From positions 4,340,001 to 4,404,000 of the forward strand of contig SPDT01000001.1 in NCBI GenBank assembly GCA_008477525.1: DNA of 64,000 nucleotides, read 5' to 3'. This document shows positions 21,399-33,621 of this stretch, piece after piece (positions within the stretch are counted from its first letter, which is position 1; each line of letters starts with the position of its first letter). The position numbers were made by a program, and so were the translations under genes. The notes beneath the pieces are model-generated. The model saw nothing but the letters and a program-made list of their open reading frames with translations. It ran no database searches and was not told where the DNA came from. The stretch comes from Hypomyces perniciosus. Lineage: Eukaryota; Ascomycota; Sordariomycetes; Hypocreales; Hypocreaceae.

Positions 21399-23833
21399 AT
21401 GATGAATCGGCCAGGTAGGACACCTCCATATCACGTCAACCCTCTCCAGTGCCGAATGAACCATGATACACGATCGAGTCGAACGAAAGGGTCGCTTTTC
21501 ACAAACACGATGCTATTCGGCGGCAGGCAATACTGTCCTGCACCGCGTTGGCCTCCTCGTCGTCGTGGGGAATGGAAACAATTCCAGTCCATTGCCGATG
21601 CCCCACCTGCGAAGTGCCGGTCTTGATGTCACCAGCGACTCTGGCCTGGCGCAAGGCTCTTGGCAGGATGGGATAGAAAAGACATCTATGCTGTGGCTTT
21701 AAGTTCATTGCATAAGCTGTGTATCAAGATGTGGGGTGCTGACAAGTGTCTTCGTTCACAGGAGCAGTGCCACAAACACTCCGAGGGATGCCCACTAGCT
21801 TTGGAAGCCAACAGCAACCCCAACAAGGCCGATCAGTATCCAACCGATTGCCGAATGGCAAGTTAGGTATGGGGTAGACGAATGGGGGGCCGCGCTGCCA
21901 GCCTGCCAGCCCGCCAGCCTGCCAGGTACAAAGAACCGACGCTAACAGCTGGACAATGGTATAGGGAACAATGCTTCAGGTTGGGCGTTCAATGCGGGTG
22001 TTCCGATGGGAGGTGCTGGCTTTCAGAATCAGGCGCGCCAGCTGGGAGGAAACGTCAGCTTCGCGCAGAGCTTGAGCGGGTCGCAACCTGCAACACCTCT
22101 TGACTTGTCGTATGTTCTTTCCACTCACATTCACTCACGCTACTGCTTGCACCCACGCCCCCAATATCAAACGCCGCCATGTTTCTGTACCCCCAAAAGA
22201 AACATAGACTCGTCAGCAAGTCCGGCGATATGGTGGCAGAACCAACAGCTTCGCCACGGCTCTCGCCGGGCCTGGCATATTCTGCTGTACTGAAGGGGTA
22301 TTCTGACCCAAGTTCTTCTTCTTCTTCTTCTTCTTCTCGCTCGGCGTGGCCTACATCTCAAGACAATACACAAATGCACAGGGCCCCATCGCAGGTACTA
22401 ACAGGGGACTTCAGGGAATTTCCATCGCTTTCGAACAACTCCCAACTCCCTAATGCGAGCCAGGCCTCGATGTGGTCATCTGCTGGCTCTAGAAATCTGA
22501 GCGGCCCTATCCAGCGGAACCAACCTACACCAGTCTCCTCTCAACAGGCAGGGCAAGAGGATCTCTTCAGCCCTTCATCTTCTCGAATGCCGTCAGCCCA
22601 AGGCTCCTTTCGGTTCGGTAACCAGTCATCTCAGGTTCAGCCAAACAGCGTCGATGATTTCCCTCCTTTAAACAGGACAGGGAATGGAGAAATAGGCTCG
22701 GAACGTGGTGCCAGTTTAATGTCTTCGCTGGGATTTGGCCCTCAAAGTGGTGCTTCCTCAGGACCTATGCAGAGTAATAGGGGGAATGGATTGTTGAACG
22801 CACTTTCAGCCAACAGCCGAGCGAATGAAGTTCGGTCGCCGCCTGGAGTTGGCACGCCGAGTGGTAAAGCGTTCTTGATTTTCGTTTGATTTTACCCTAC
22901 TAATGTCTTAGAAGGTTCGTCCAGGTTACAGGATGGGAAGCGCGATAAGTCGGGCTCGTTCCGGGAAGATGAGCTGAGCAAGGTATCTGATGGGGCTTCG
23001 CAAGCCGAGGGACGAAATTCCCTCGGCGCTATTGGTAGTGACAATCCGGCTACCAGGTCAGGGGATGACAAGGAGAGCCAAACCCCAGAGGTTGTAGATC
23101 CTTTAGCCGGAATGCCAGCAGCAGACAAATGGGGGATCAAGGGACTACGTACGCTTATGAACAACTATCCCGACTATCACGCCATGGTCATTGGAATGGA
23201 CCCCGGTTCGTTCGGACTCGACATGGGCTCGCAGGAGTAAGGCCCAGTTTGCCGCAAAATCTCATCGAAAGCTAACGTTCTTCACTCTAGGCTCTTGTCA
23301 ACACAAATCTACTCTTTATTTGACGACACACCGCCAAAGCCGACTGTGAACGCTGGAAAGTTTCGTTTACCCGAGTGCTACAACGTCACAAACGTACAGC
23401 CAATCGAGACCAAGATACAAAGCTTCAACGAGGAAACTCTTTTTTGGATCTTCTATAGCTGTCCACTAGATGTCAAGCAGCAAATGGCAGCTGTGGAACT
23501 GTGAGCAAACCGGCCCCCTCTACTCTTAAGATATACTCTGACATGAACAAGTCATTCGCGAAACTGGAGGTGGCACAAGAAGCTGCAAGTCTGGCTGACG
23601 AAAGACGAGCACATGACTCCTCAAATATTAAGTCCCAACCATGAGAGAGGATATTACATTGTATGGGACACTGCCAACTGGCGGAAAGATCGGGTAGGGC
23701 TACCTCCATCTATCATGATGCATTGCTGTACCTTGTGAAAAGGGGCTAACAAAAATAACCTACACAGAGAGAGTTCACTTTGCACTATGGAGACTTGGAT
23801 ACGACTCTGAGTCAACCGCCTGTTGTATCGTGA
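21399..23833 (+). CDS. CCR4-NOT complex subunit NOT2
   Basis: NOT2 (Cdc36) is a core scaffold subunit of the CCR4-NOT deadenylase and binds NOT1 and NOT3/5. Eight exons (21399-21414, 21762-21866, 21965-22109, 22415-22863, 22912-23236, 23291-23500, 23552-23693, 23768-23833) encode 485 residues. The low-complexity N-terminal half contains the FPSLSNN motif. The C-terminal NOT box starts near KWGIKGLRTLMNNYPDYHAM and includes FRLPECYNVTNVQP, FWIFYSCPLDVKQQ and NWRWHKKLQVWLTKDE. The first exon carries only MMNRPG, and intron 1 is long (347 bases). That model rests on splice signals and the usual MNRPG start of fungal homologues, so it is less certain than the rest. Intron 3 (305 bases) removes a Ser-coding TTC repeat and restores the DLSEFPSL junction. 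Confidence 0.92.
21895..21926 (+). repeat. CTGCCAGC octamer tandem repeat in a NOT2 intron
   Basis: Four head-to-tail 8-base units (CTGCCAGC, CTGCCAGC, CCGCCAGC, CTGCCAGG) lie inside intron 2 of the NOT2 gene (21867-21964). Confidence 0.8.
22313..22337 (+). repeat. (TTC)8 microsatellite in a NOT2 intron
   Basis: Eight TTC units lie in the proposed intron 3 of NOT2. Read in the frame of exon 4 they would encode a serine run, relevant to a possible alternative 5' exon. Confidence 0.8.
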
Positions 23834-24606
23834 TTTTCGAACATGAGCTCGGATGGTTCATCTGGCACAGAGTTGGTTGCGTGATGATTGGAACGGTGGC
23901 AACATGGTCGGGCTGCCTGGTCTTCCGGCGTTCAGCCATCGGGGCAAGGGTCAAGTTTTATTATGGCATTTAAGGAATCGGTTCGGTGGCCTCGGGGCCC
24001 TGGAATGCAATACTATCGGGTCGTAAGGACAGGCCAGTTGTTGCCTACTAGGAATAACAAAGCTGCATTGTATCTTTGTGAAGAGGGCTGCCCAGAACAT
24101 GATATGCGCGTGGTGACTGAGATCTAACCCCAGCTCGCACGACTTACTTTGAAACCCCTGATTTCATTAAGCGAAGCCTCATTGCAATACTCACCTTGCT
24201 GTGTGGTGATGTTGTGTCTCACACGAGCGTCCTTCCACTGTTGCGTGAGGGAGCATCCTAATGTGTAGCACTATGAGTTGGGAAATTAGCCGAGGTTCCG
24301 CCATGGTGGTGTATTTTGGGCAGCAGCTGTCTGTGCCTTCAACTTAATTTAGTGTCATCACCATGCACTCCGTATTACGGCATACGTAATATGCTTTAGC
24401 TGTAACTTTAACTCGTCTCGGTATTGTTGGAGATCCTCGTTTTCAAATTATCTACCTGAATTTCCCTTTCCACCGCGTCGAGTGCCTGTCTCCCGGCGCA
24501 TCGACACCTGGATTGCCGTGGCACCACCATCTCCTCCGTAATACCTTGGCATTGGGTTATCGACTTGAGCTTTGTGATCCGCCACGGTGGCTTTGCGACG
24601 GACATC
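23834..24606. other. Intergenic region between NOT2 and the Cue1-like gene
   Basis: 773 bases holding the NOT2 3' end and the promoter of the next gene. A pair of near-palindromic words (ACTCCGTATTACGGCATACGT) lies at about 24367-24387. No coding frame is supported. Confidence 0.45.
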
Positions 24607-25232
24607 ATGTCTGACGAACAGATCTCGCTGCCATTCTTTGCGCTCGCCTTGGTGATATCCGGGCTGGTAATACGATACCTGTTCTTTTCTGGCTCGCCAC
24701 CCGAACAAGCTCCGACAAGGTCGCCAGAGCAATTGCTAAGATCGAGAGAGCTCGCGGTGGAGAGAATACAACAGATGTTCCCACAGGCCGAGAGACGGAG
24801 CATTCTGTGGGATCTTCAGCGAAACGGCGGCAATATTCAGAATACGACTGAGCGAATCCTGGCAGGTCGTCTGGACACGGTATTCCCCTCTTCATCTCTG
24901 AGTGTTTCGCTGCGTGGCTAACAAAAGCTGGGCAGCCTCCTATTACTTTCCAACCACCGCCGCCACCTAATCAAGGGCATTCCGGCGGAAGCTTTACACC
25001 CGCCGCGAGGCAGCCGGAGAAGCCGAAGCAGCCGGATCTGATCACGCGTTACAATCTGAGAGATAAGCTGGAGACCGCGGCTGCCGAAGAGGATAAGAAG
25101 GGCAAGGGATGGAGCTCCAATCGTGACGAGCGACAGGCTGCCTTGCAGCGGAGGAGGGACGAAATGATTCTTGCAGCGAGGAGAAAGATGGAAGCAAAGA
25201 TTGTTGCTGAGAGGTCGACGCAAGGAAGCTGA
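24607..25232 (+). CDS. Cue1-like ER membrane protein with CUE domain
   Basis: Two exons (24607-24879 and 24936-25232) encode 189 residues. An N-terminal hydrophobic segment (about residues 8-26) predicts an ER membrane anchor. A CUE ubiquitin-binding domain follows (SRELAVERIQQMFPQ, then DLQRNGGNIQNTTERIL). The C-terminal helix RYNLRDKLETAA to RRRDEMILAARRKMEAKI resembles the Ubc7-binding region of Cue1 and gp78. In yeast, Cue1 recruits and activates Ubc7 for ER-associated degradation; that role is inferred here. Length and domain order fit the fungal Cue1 group. A proline-rich linker (QPPPPPNQ) starts right after the intron. Confidence 0.85.
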
Positions 25233-27035
25233 AGAGGGAATTATGGCCAGGGCATGCATTTCGAACACTACATGAATACTATGATATTATGAAGCATTGT
25301 GTGGTGTTTAGGTTGAAGAGGGCATTCTGGGACTTGGATAAAGTCCCAAGGCACGGTCTTTGTGAGTTAATGGAGGGAAAGGCCAGAACTCGAGAAAGAT
25401 AATTGCACGGCGAAAATCTGGCATCGGATGCTTGTTAGTACCATGTAGAAATCTGCATCGTCTACTTCGAAGTAGCGGGAAGATCCATCACACGGATGTT
25501 GTCGTCAGTATATTTAGTAGTCGTGCGCTATGACGCAGCAGCAGCAATGCCGGGGCTATCTACGAAGTACGAAGTACGGAGTACAGAGGGAGCCCATTAA
25601 CTTAGTACCTATCTATAGGTGGCTGTGATGCTGTATGCTTCTGGAACAAAGACACCGAAGAAACACTGCATAGATACCTACTTCGTACTTCGCAGTCATT
25701 CTTACGAACGCCTTCGGCTCTTGTGCACTGACGTGGATGTTTGTTGACCTTGACATTGATTGCATCTTCCAGCCCCGCGTTCTTCACGTGTGCGCCAGCT
25801 TCTGCAGCTTGACGTCGATTAGGCAGGGCGATGATCCTATTCTTGGCTCATCATCATTCCAACCATAGATAATGGATAGAATAACGGGGGCACAGCAACC
25901 GCCGCTATTCTGTCCCTAGGTTAGCTAGGTAGGTTAGCTGAACTCCGTAGGCTCTCAAGCTCTGCCCTGATCATTGATCGGGGGGGCTTGGATGACGGGG
26001 TTTGGCGGGGCATGTCGGGGCATGTGAGACCCTGAAGAGAACGCCACTTCAGGCACTTTGCAAGTCCCAGCAGCTCAGCCACAGGCTCACTAGCGCCCTA
26101 GTGCGGCGTAGTGCCCGCTTGGTCGGTTGCTGCGTCACCGCGGGGACAATCCCGCGTTAATCAACAGGTGGGGACTGAATTTCCGACGATCGACTTTCGC
26201 CAATTCACCTACACCAACACACTGCTCGATTTCCAACAAGAACCACTTCTCCAGTTCCAGAAGCTTTTCCTGCTATCTCTCGAGGCTCCTGCATCGGCCG
26301 TCCTTATCGTATATTTTGGTCCGCATACAAACGTGCCGTTATTTTGGTAAGTGTGCACTGCGGTCCGTCGCCTTGGACTTGTTTAGCGACCAGAAAGCTT
26401 CACGGTTTTCGATGACCCTCCAACCGCCCTCTTCCACCACCCTCTTCCACCACACCCAAATGTTTTTCGTCCGGAATGCGCAAGTTTCGGCTTGGATCTG
26501 GGAAATGAGTCAATACATAGGGGACAGTCAGATACGACCGCTTCTCGCTTCCAGCTGCACAAACCTGACAGCCACACGTTGCCGGTCGACTGTTCGCCAA
26601 CTGGCGCCATTTCTTCCCTGTGCCAATACCTCGTCGTGAATTTCTTTTCGTCACAGTCCTCACAGAATCTTTTGAAGGAAGATTTGTCATACTGACATAT
26701 CTCCCCCCCACGCAGAGTCGACTCAAAATCGAGTTCCCGACATTTGTCTCTTTGCGCAAAGGCCAAAAGCACCAACCACTCGATCGATCCTCTTGCCGCT
26801 TGTCGACTTCAGGATACTGCTCTTGAATCTCCGAGCTGCCAACACAGACCTCCTCTTCACACTTGTTCACCCCCTATCCTCAGTTAATTCCGGCCCCACC
26901 AATTGTTTCCCATGCTTGGCATGTTTGTTTGACGGGTCCGGTTGCATTTTGACATGGTGATTGCTACACTAGAGCTAGACCTCAAACAACCATCCCCAAG
27001 CCGAAATTTCTAGCGGCTGGCCGTCACCGTCTGCG
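25233..27035. other. Intergenic region upstream of the J-domain gene
   Basis: 1.8 kb with no supportable gene. It contains a GTAC-type repeat at 25561-25584, another at about 25679-25692, and a TTAGCTAGGTAGGTTAGCT direct repeat near 25920. Overlapping frames between 26100 and 26870 on both strands are mutually exclusive shadows without recognisable domains. The right end probably includes the leader of the next gene. Confidence 0.5.
25561..25584. repeat. GTACGAA/GTACGGA heptamer repeat
   Basis: TACGAAGTACGAAGTACGGAGTAC combines two GTACGAA-type units with one GTACGGA unit, showing that the two variants of the family occur in one tract. Confidence 0.8.
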
Positions 27036-29854
27036 ATGGGATCCCCTCGAGACTACTACGCAGACTTAGAGCTGCCGCCTACGGCAGATATCCAAGAGAT
27101 TAAGAAGCAGTTCCGGAAGTTAGGTGTGTGAGGTTTGACCTAACACAAAACTTACGAATGCTCATGCAGACTAGCGTTGAAATATCACCCTGACCGCAAT
27201 CCTGGTCGAGAGCAGGAGGTCAACTCCAAGTTCCAGATTATCCAAGCAGCACACGAGATCTTGAGTGACCCCCAGCAGAAGGAAAAATACGATGCAACCA
27301 TTCGACAATCGTCATATTCCAGATTCCCTGCTTCGTCTGGTGTGAGAGGAAACCCGTGGCAGAATGTCAGCCAGCAATTTCCCACGCCGCCCCGTCGCAA
27401 TCCCCAACCGCGCAACCCAACTTCAGGAGCACAAAGATGGAGCGAGCGCTTTTCTTCTGGCGTTCCCCCTACCGCAAAGCAACAAGCATCGACCAATCCA
27501 TCAAATACTGCCCGTGCATTCGAGAGCATGAGAAAGGGTGGTGCTAAGCCTGGACAACAGGAGGCTCGTCCATCGACTCGTCCTCCCCCTCCTTCTCCTC
27601 CCCCGCCACCACGGACGGAAGCTGCAAAGAAGCGGGCTGAAGCCTCGTTTGGAGCTAGGAAGACTGGATACTACCCTCGTTCTGCCATGCCAGGAGATGA
27701 ACCCCCTGTCAGCAACAACAACTATTCATCTAGAGTGAATACTGAGAGGCCACAGCCAGTCCCAGATCCGTTGGCCAAATTTAGAGAGAAGGAGAGAGAA
27801 AGAGAGAACCCAGATGAAGGCTTTGCGGATTCTAGGCAGAGTTCTCCGTACACCACCCAAGGGGGTGAAAAGACCAATCCGTTCGACGGAATTCCGCTAG
27901 GCCGAGCGAAAAGCGCCAGGGAACCTCCTCGTCGCGAAGAACCCTCCAAGCCCGAAGGATGCTATCCTAACTCGACGAATCGCAGCTCCAGTGTTCCTGG
28001 GGGCGAGGCCAGAGAAGAGGCTGAGTCGGATAATGACACCCGAAGAGATAATGGTAGAAAACGTGCAGTACCGGTGCCGCCAAGCTCTCGTGTCAAGACA
28101 TCCTTCAAGTCTGGCGCTGGTGTGGAATCCAACCCTACCGACCCTTTCGCCCCAAACCAAACCACAGAACGCCCGACTGCCGAATCATCGCATTCATCTG
28201 GTTATCAAACATGTGAGTCAGTCGTACCTGGAATCCATAATCATTACTAACATTGTTTTCAGCTTCCAAGACTCCTGTCAATGGAGCAGGTGGTCCTTCA
28301 ATGTATGGCACACCAGAGCACAATAAGAAACCTCACATCAAAGCGTGCACCACAAATACTGTCAAGATGCCTAACAACCCACTATCGAACCGTCATCCTG
28401 CCGAAGTCGGCTGCACCAAAGACCGTCACGCCCTCGAGGTTCCGAGTGGAATCTATAAAACATACCTCACCCCCTTTGAACGGCAGCAACGAGTCCTTCT
28501 TGACCAGTTGATCAAGAACCAGAGGAAGGACTTGCTTCTGAACAAAGAACCACGACATTCTATTACTTCCAGTCATGATCCAAATGCAAAGAAAGTAAAT
28601 GCTAACATTTTGTTCACTCATAGCTTCAATTTCAACTTGGATGAAGATACATTTTCTCCATCTTCGCCGGAGACGAGCCGTTTCAATAGGAGCAGCTTTG
28701 ATGATATCAACACGAAATTCACGAATGGAGAAAACCCGACTGCTTGGCAGTTCAGCGCTGGTAGTGGAGAACCAGACTCCTATCCTACCAGCCGATCTCA
28801 ATCAGGAAGTCGAACAGGTCGCCGTTCACCAGCTAAGCGTCCGCCTCTTCGCCGTGTTGATATCCCTGATCCTGCAACTCAGTCTGCCCAATCGCCAGCA
28901 GGCTTCGATGCAGACGGTTGGAGCGATAAGTTTGGGCCGCAGACTTTTGTTCCCCAGCCTACCCCTAATGCGCCAGTATCTCCTTCACGACCTAACCGCA
29001 CGAATTCCCGCAAAGCAAAGACCACCAAACCAACCGTTGGCAACGCCGCTGTAGTGGATGGTAGCAGCAGCGATGAGGATTCCTACGAGTGGCGGGGGCG
29101 CAAGGCTCATCAAAAAGCTGCGGCGGTAGATAGCCCACAGGCTATGGATATTGACCCTCCGCAGGCTGCACCTGCTGAACCATCTCCAAAACGTCAGCCT
29201 AGCAGTGCACGGAATATTCCTGTCGAGCCCACACGACCGGAATGGCGACCTGGAAATGTTGACGGTGTTCACCCGGAGCCTGAGCAAGCCCAGAAGACGA
29301 ATGACAACCCTGCCAATGCCAAGGGATCCGAAGACTGTGAAGAGTTTCGAGCCACCCTTGCAGATCTGAAAAACGTTGCACCTTTTGCCGAGCAAAATTC
29401 CGGTCTCAAGTCGCTCAACGACCTCAAAGATACCCTACCCTTCGAGAGCCAGGCGTCGAATGAGGGTCCAGTTAAGGCTCCGCAGGCATATCCATTGGTT
29501 TTCCCTACTCCACCAGTAGCCCCCCGACTTCCGCCGACTGTCGCAGTCGAGGGCATCAAACCAAATGTTGCGTCTTGGAGCAAATATATTGAGGAATTCG
29601 AAAGCTACCTGCGACACTGGGACAGCTTCAACTCACAGGTTGTAGACCATTTCGCTACACGGAAGTCGAACATTTCGCGAGCTAGGGCTTCCAAAGGATA
29701 CACATTTCTGGGAGCTCGTGGCGATGGCGACATTCTGGAGTATCACAATTGGGTTCTGCAGGACAACGATGTTCGGAAAAGATGGCAGGAAGCTTGCGAC
29801 GAACACGAGCATCGATTCCGAGAATACATGGCGTTCAGAGAGAGGATGAAATGA
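27036..29854 (+). CDS. Large J-domain (DnaJ) protein
   Basis: Three exons (27036-27123, 27175-28212, 28263-29854) encode 905 residues. The N-terminal J domain starts at about residue 6 ([21 protein letters not shown]). The HPD motif that stimulates Hsp70 ATPase activity is at residues 34-36. It ends near DPQQKEKYD. The rest is mostly disordered, rich in Pro, Ser, Asn and Arg, with a proline run near residue 150 and acidic/basic tracts. The last 110 residues are predicted helical ([19 protein letters not shown] to [17 protein letters not shown]). There is no zinc-finger or client-binding domain, so it is a class C J protein. Function beyond Hsp70 co-chaperone is unknown. The small first exon carries most of helix I and the start of helix II. 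Confidence 0.9.
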
Positions 29855-31132
29855 AGAAATACACGGCAATGGGGGTTTGGCGTACGGTCATCAAAGTTGG
29901 GTGCGACGGCATGGCAGTTTCCAGTCATTTTGGAGCCACTGTAACCATGACATTTTGCTTTTTTTGCTCTACACGAATGCGATACCCATATCGAGGCTGC
30001 ATATGTGCATTGTTGGGAATTCTTTTGGAGGTGGGAAGAATTCGAGAAGGGCTTAATCACGGTTTGACGATTTCTCAGTTTCGAGGGTAGAGGTGTCCTT
30101 CGAATTGTTCGAGTTATGTTGGAGTATCTGTAAATAACCCAGAAGGAATTGAGTGGACAAGAAATACGGCGGTACACGTATAGTGCGACCTGGCAGATTA
30201 TGCTCCTTGTGACCTATTCTTGCAGATATCTAGATGTCCAGGAAATAAAAGCTTAGGATAAAGGATCAGGGGCTAAGGAGTCATGGTGACCAAAGAGTCA
30301 AGGATAATAAACGAGAGTCACACTCATATATACATTTGGACCGATTTCTTAGAGTAGAGACTTTTTAGGGCCTCCCCTCTCTAGAAAGGAGATATATTGC
30401 CTTTGAGGTCAACTCATGTTTATGCTTGTCGGAGTGTGTTGTGTGAATGAGTACTTGAGCGCATTGGCTTTTCGCCAACTACATTCACTTGCACTCTTGG
30501 TAAGAACAGGGTCGCCCCATACAACTCTTATATGTCGCATTAATTCACCATAACATTGTTCAATGATCGTCTATTTTCCACTACTTCGTCCTAGTCCGCA
30601 ACTTCATTCTTCAGTCATTACTTCTGACAGATTCTCGATATCGCCAGCTGTTTGCATTGAGCATCCAAGTTAAAGGCTGTGAGTAAGTGATTTCTTTCGG
30701 TTATTGAAACTCTTTTCGTGTTTGTCGCCTATTCTCCGATCTATTTCTGCGTTATGACAAATGTGGATTATGATGGCAAGCAGCTTTGGTTAGTTGTGGC
30801 CTATGGTCAGACGCCTTCACTCCTAAACTCACTTTATGCTCTGTGCGGATTCACTCTTGCGAATAGAATAATAAGAATGCATTCACTTTTAATAGTATAG
30901 CTGCTGGATACGAGATCACGAGTGCACCTCTTGATCTTTATATCTTTACATCTTTCCTCCCCTCCCTTACTTCTTCTCACTTCTCACACACAGCCAATAA
31001 CCCACCCATATCCTCCGAATAAACTCGACCCGGGTTACATCTGGACCATCATTGACTTTTATCCAGGAGACAAGAGCCATAATCATCTAGCGCCTCTTAC
31101 AGCTTAAGCTCATCGTATTGCAACAGTTCTCG
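29855..31132. other. Intergenic region between the J-domain and Myb-like genes
   Basis: 1.3 kb, AT-rich and pyrimidine-rich toward the right. The final 200 bases have CT-rich stretches (CTTTCCTCCCCTCCC) typical of fungal core promoters. No gene is seen. Confidence 0.45.
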
Positions 31133-31786
31133 ATGCCAGACAGGGAGGTTACACCGGAGGGGAAACCCCTGCCTTGGACTGGAGCAGCCAAGGTAAGCCT
31201 TCGCCCATTACTCCTATACTCTACTATAGCCAATTGACTTTTATTTGCAGCTTCAATTTCTTTTCCGCGTTGTGGAACAGTTGAAGGATGGCAAACGCTC
31301 CATCAAATGGGAACGTCTCAACATTCCAGGACGCACCCCCAAGTCGCTCCAGAATACATGGGCAAAGATCAGCAAAGAAGTAGCTGATTACGAGAAGACC
31401 CAGGAGAAAAGATTTGGCGCAGCTATTACCTGGGCACCGAAGAAGGCCTGTATGTGAAATGAACCATTGCGCCTTGCTTGGACACGGGTTTAGCTGACTA
31501 GAATCACTTAGCTCGAAGCGGTCCCTCCAAGAAATCGAATCTTGCGGGTTTTGACGAAGATGTGGATGATGAGATTGTCCTCAAGCAGGAGAAGCTATCT
31601 AAGAAGCGAGGTAGAGAAGGGAAGTGGCCTTATTATCCCCTGGCTCTAACTCCAAGGTTCTTGACTAATATTGCTTTACTTATAGACAACGACGAAGCCA
31701 CCGACAGTAAAAAAATGAAGATGGAAGACGATATTGATCATTTAAAGGTCAAGATCAAGAAGGAAAATGGCATCTTCGAGATCTGA
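31133..31786 (+). CDS. Small Myb/SANT-like nuclear protein
   Basis: Four exons (31133-31192, 31251-31449, 31512-31610, 31686-31786) encode 152 residues. Residues about 12-65 form a single Myb/SANT-like helical domain (LPWTGAAKLQFLFRVVEQL, WERLNIPGRTPKSLQNTWAKI) with the spaced tryptophans and the GRTPKSLQNTW recognition-helix pattern. The second half is charged, with a KKSNL segment, an acidic DEDVDDE run and a Lys-rich end (KVKIKKENG). I infer a small DNA- or chromatin-binding protein; no specific role is known to me. All three introns have good splice signals and the frame closes at TGA 31784-31786. Confidence 0.75.
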
Positions 31787-33621
31787 GTTATTGGTCTTCG
31801 AAATTCTGTTGCCACCTTGTTATGCATCAAGATGTTGACACCGACCTCGGGGACTGAATACTGTAATCCCAGGTTTGACTGCAATTTTGTCGGTTCCTTC
31901 TGCTTTGATTAGGGATATTGTCATTTATCGACGGCTTGGTTTCGGATACGCAAGTACCCAAGCCTTGAGCATAGGGCAGGAGAGTTGATTAGGTTCCTGT
32001 TGCTGAACAACTGGACAAGTGCAGAATCCATGAACTTAGGCATGCGGTTGACATGAGCGAATGAGCCTTAACAATAGGAAAGCTAGATGATATCTACCTA
32101 CCGTGAGTGTTGCCCACCTATGGATTGTCATTGTGTACTCCGTGTTGTCCCTCCTGTGCTAAAGGGGCCATGATTGTTTCTCACCATTAACAGATGCGAG
32201 GTTTTTCGGGAAAGAATACTGAAATTGTTAGGTCACATAGCAAATATGGGCTACACCTTAGCAATTGCAGTTGATGGTATGGCTTATATTTGCTGTGTCA
32301 CATATTATTTAGTCCTAGATCTTGCTCGTCAAGGGCTTTGTCTCAAAGATTTGCAATCAGCTGTCATGTTGGTGAGAATCGCACTGTACTGAGAGGTGTT
32401 AATTGCGCCAAACATACAGTACGAGCACGGAGGGTATACTTCTTGGGCCTCATAACCTTTACGAGTGGGTATTTAACAGGGCGCAAGTATAGAGTTCATG
32501 CTAGGGATAGCGTATTAGGAACATGTCTTTTATCATTTATGACGGCGAAGCACAGTTTCTGTTGTTACGAGTACCAGTGGTATGAGCCCTAGTTCGAGGG
32601 GCCTCCATATTCTCCTACTTGTCTGTTCATGCTCAAGCGGCTTGGCTTGTATGTAAGGAAAACAGCGAGGATGGTGTGGAGTGAGTTGGCTCTACGGACT
32701 ATGGTCGAATGACCCGCAGCAGGTAAGATGCGGCGTTGAAGATGAGACTGAAGATGCATCCGATTTCTCAATATACTACTCCGTACGGAGTACTTCGCAG
32801 CACGATTCGATATGCAACGCAATATGATGGGCGCGCTAATCTGCACGTCGAAGCAGATTGCTTTCTTTGTCTTGCCCAATAGCATGCAGCTACCAGAAAG
32901 GGCGTGTGGCTCCCTGACAAGCTGGCCAAGGAGGCTTGCATGGCGGTCCGTACTCCATAGATGCGACAACGAGCTGGTGGATGGATGGCGGCTGATGCCT
33001 TTATCATCTTACCTATGTGGATGTCGTGGAGTTGGCGCATTCACAGTGGGCATAGCGCCCCCAAGAACCCCCTAACAGCCAGTGAATAAAACTGGCGAGC
33101 GGGAACTACGGCGGCTCTTGTGCACCCTACAAGGAGTATTATTACTAGTAGTGGTGGCGCTCTCAAGTAAGCCAGGTATGTACGTACACCTAGGCTGCCG
33201 ATGTACTCCGTAATAACCTGCTGATCCACCTTTTTTTGATGGCCGAGATGCACAATACATTTTTCCCCAGACTGGCATCACATGGGCTGCTGCACCATCC
33301 ACCATCCTTTACGTCGCAGTCGGCTCTATCTGTCCATCACGCGACGCCATTCTTTCGTGTCTTTGATGCGCTGTCACCCTCCGCGATTGTAAGCCTGCAA
33401 ACCCGCCGTCTTTCTCTCTCCGCGGTCGGCCGGTCGATGCTGTGTTTGCGCGACAACGACAACCCGGCGCGCCGCTGTCATAAGTGAAGCACGTCCTGCT
33501 GCTGCCCCTGCGCAGGCCCTCCTTTCGCCTTCGCCTTCGACATCGTCTGGCTAGAGCTCGTTATTGCGCTCCCCTTGCAGCCCCAAAAGCAAAACTAATA
33601 GCGGTCCGCCCCCGAGCAAAA
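31787..33621. other. Intergenic region upstream of nma111
   Basis: 1.8 kb. It contains a perfect 16-base palindrome TACTCCGTACGGAGTA at 32777-32792 and further GTAC motifs near 33180-33212. Open frames here are short, overlapping and unlike proteins. The GC-rich 33340-33621 segment is likely promoter and leader of the downstream protease gene. Confidence 0.5.
32777..32792. repeat. Perfect GTAC palindrome
   Basis: TACTCCGTACGGAGTA reads the same on both strands. It is the most complete single copy of the dispersed intergenic motif, with half-copies at many other sites. Confidence 0.85.

Noticed and set aside
26111..26870. Overlapping 130-170 codon frames on both strands upstream of the J-domain gene
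   Set aside because: Mutually exclusive, no recognisable motifs, and located where a promoter and leader are expected.
33484..33621. In-frame 46-codon N-terminal extension of nma111
   Set aside because: Arg/Leu/Pro-rich and unlike the family start; [14 protein letters not shown] at 33622 fits better.
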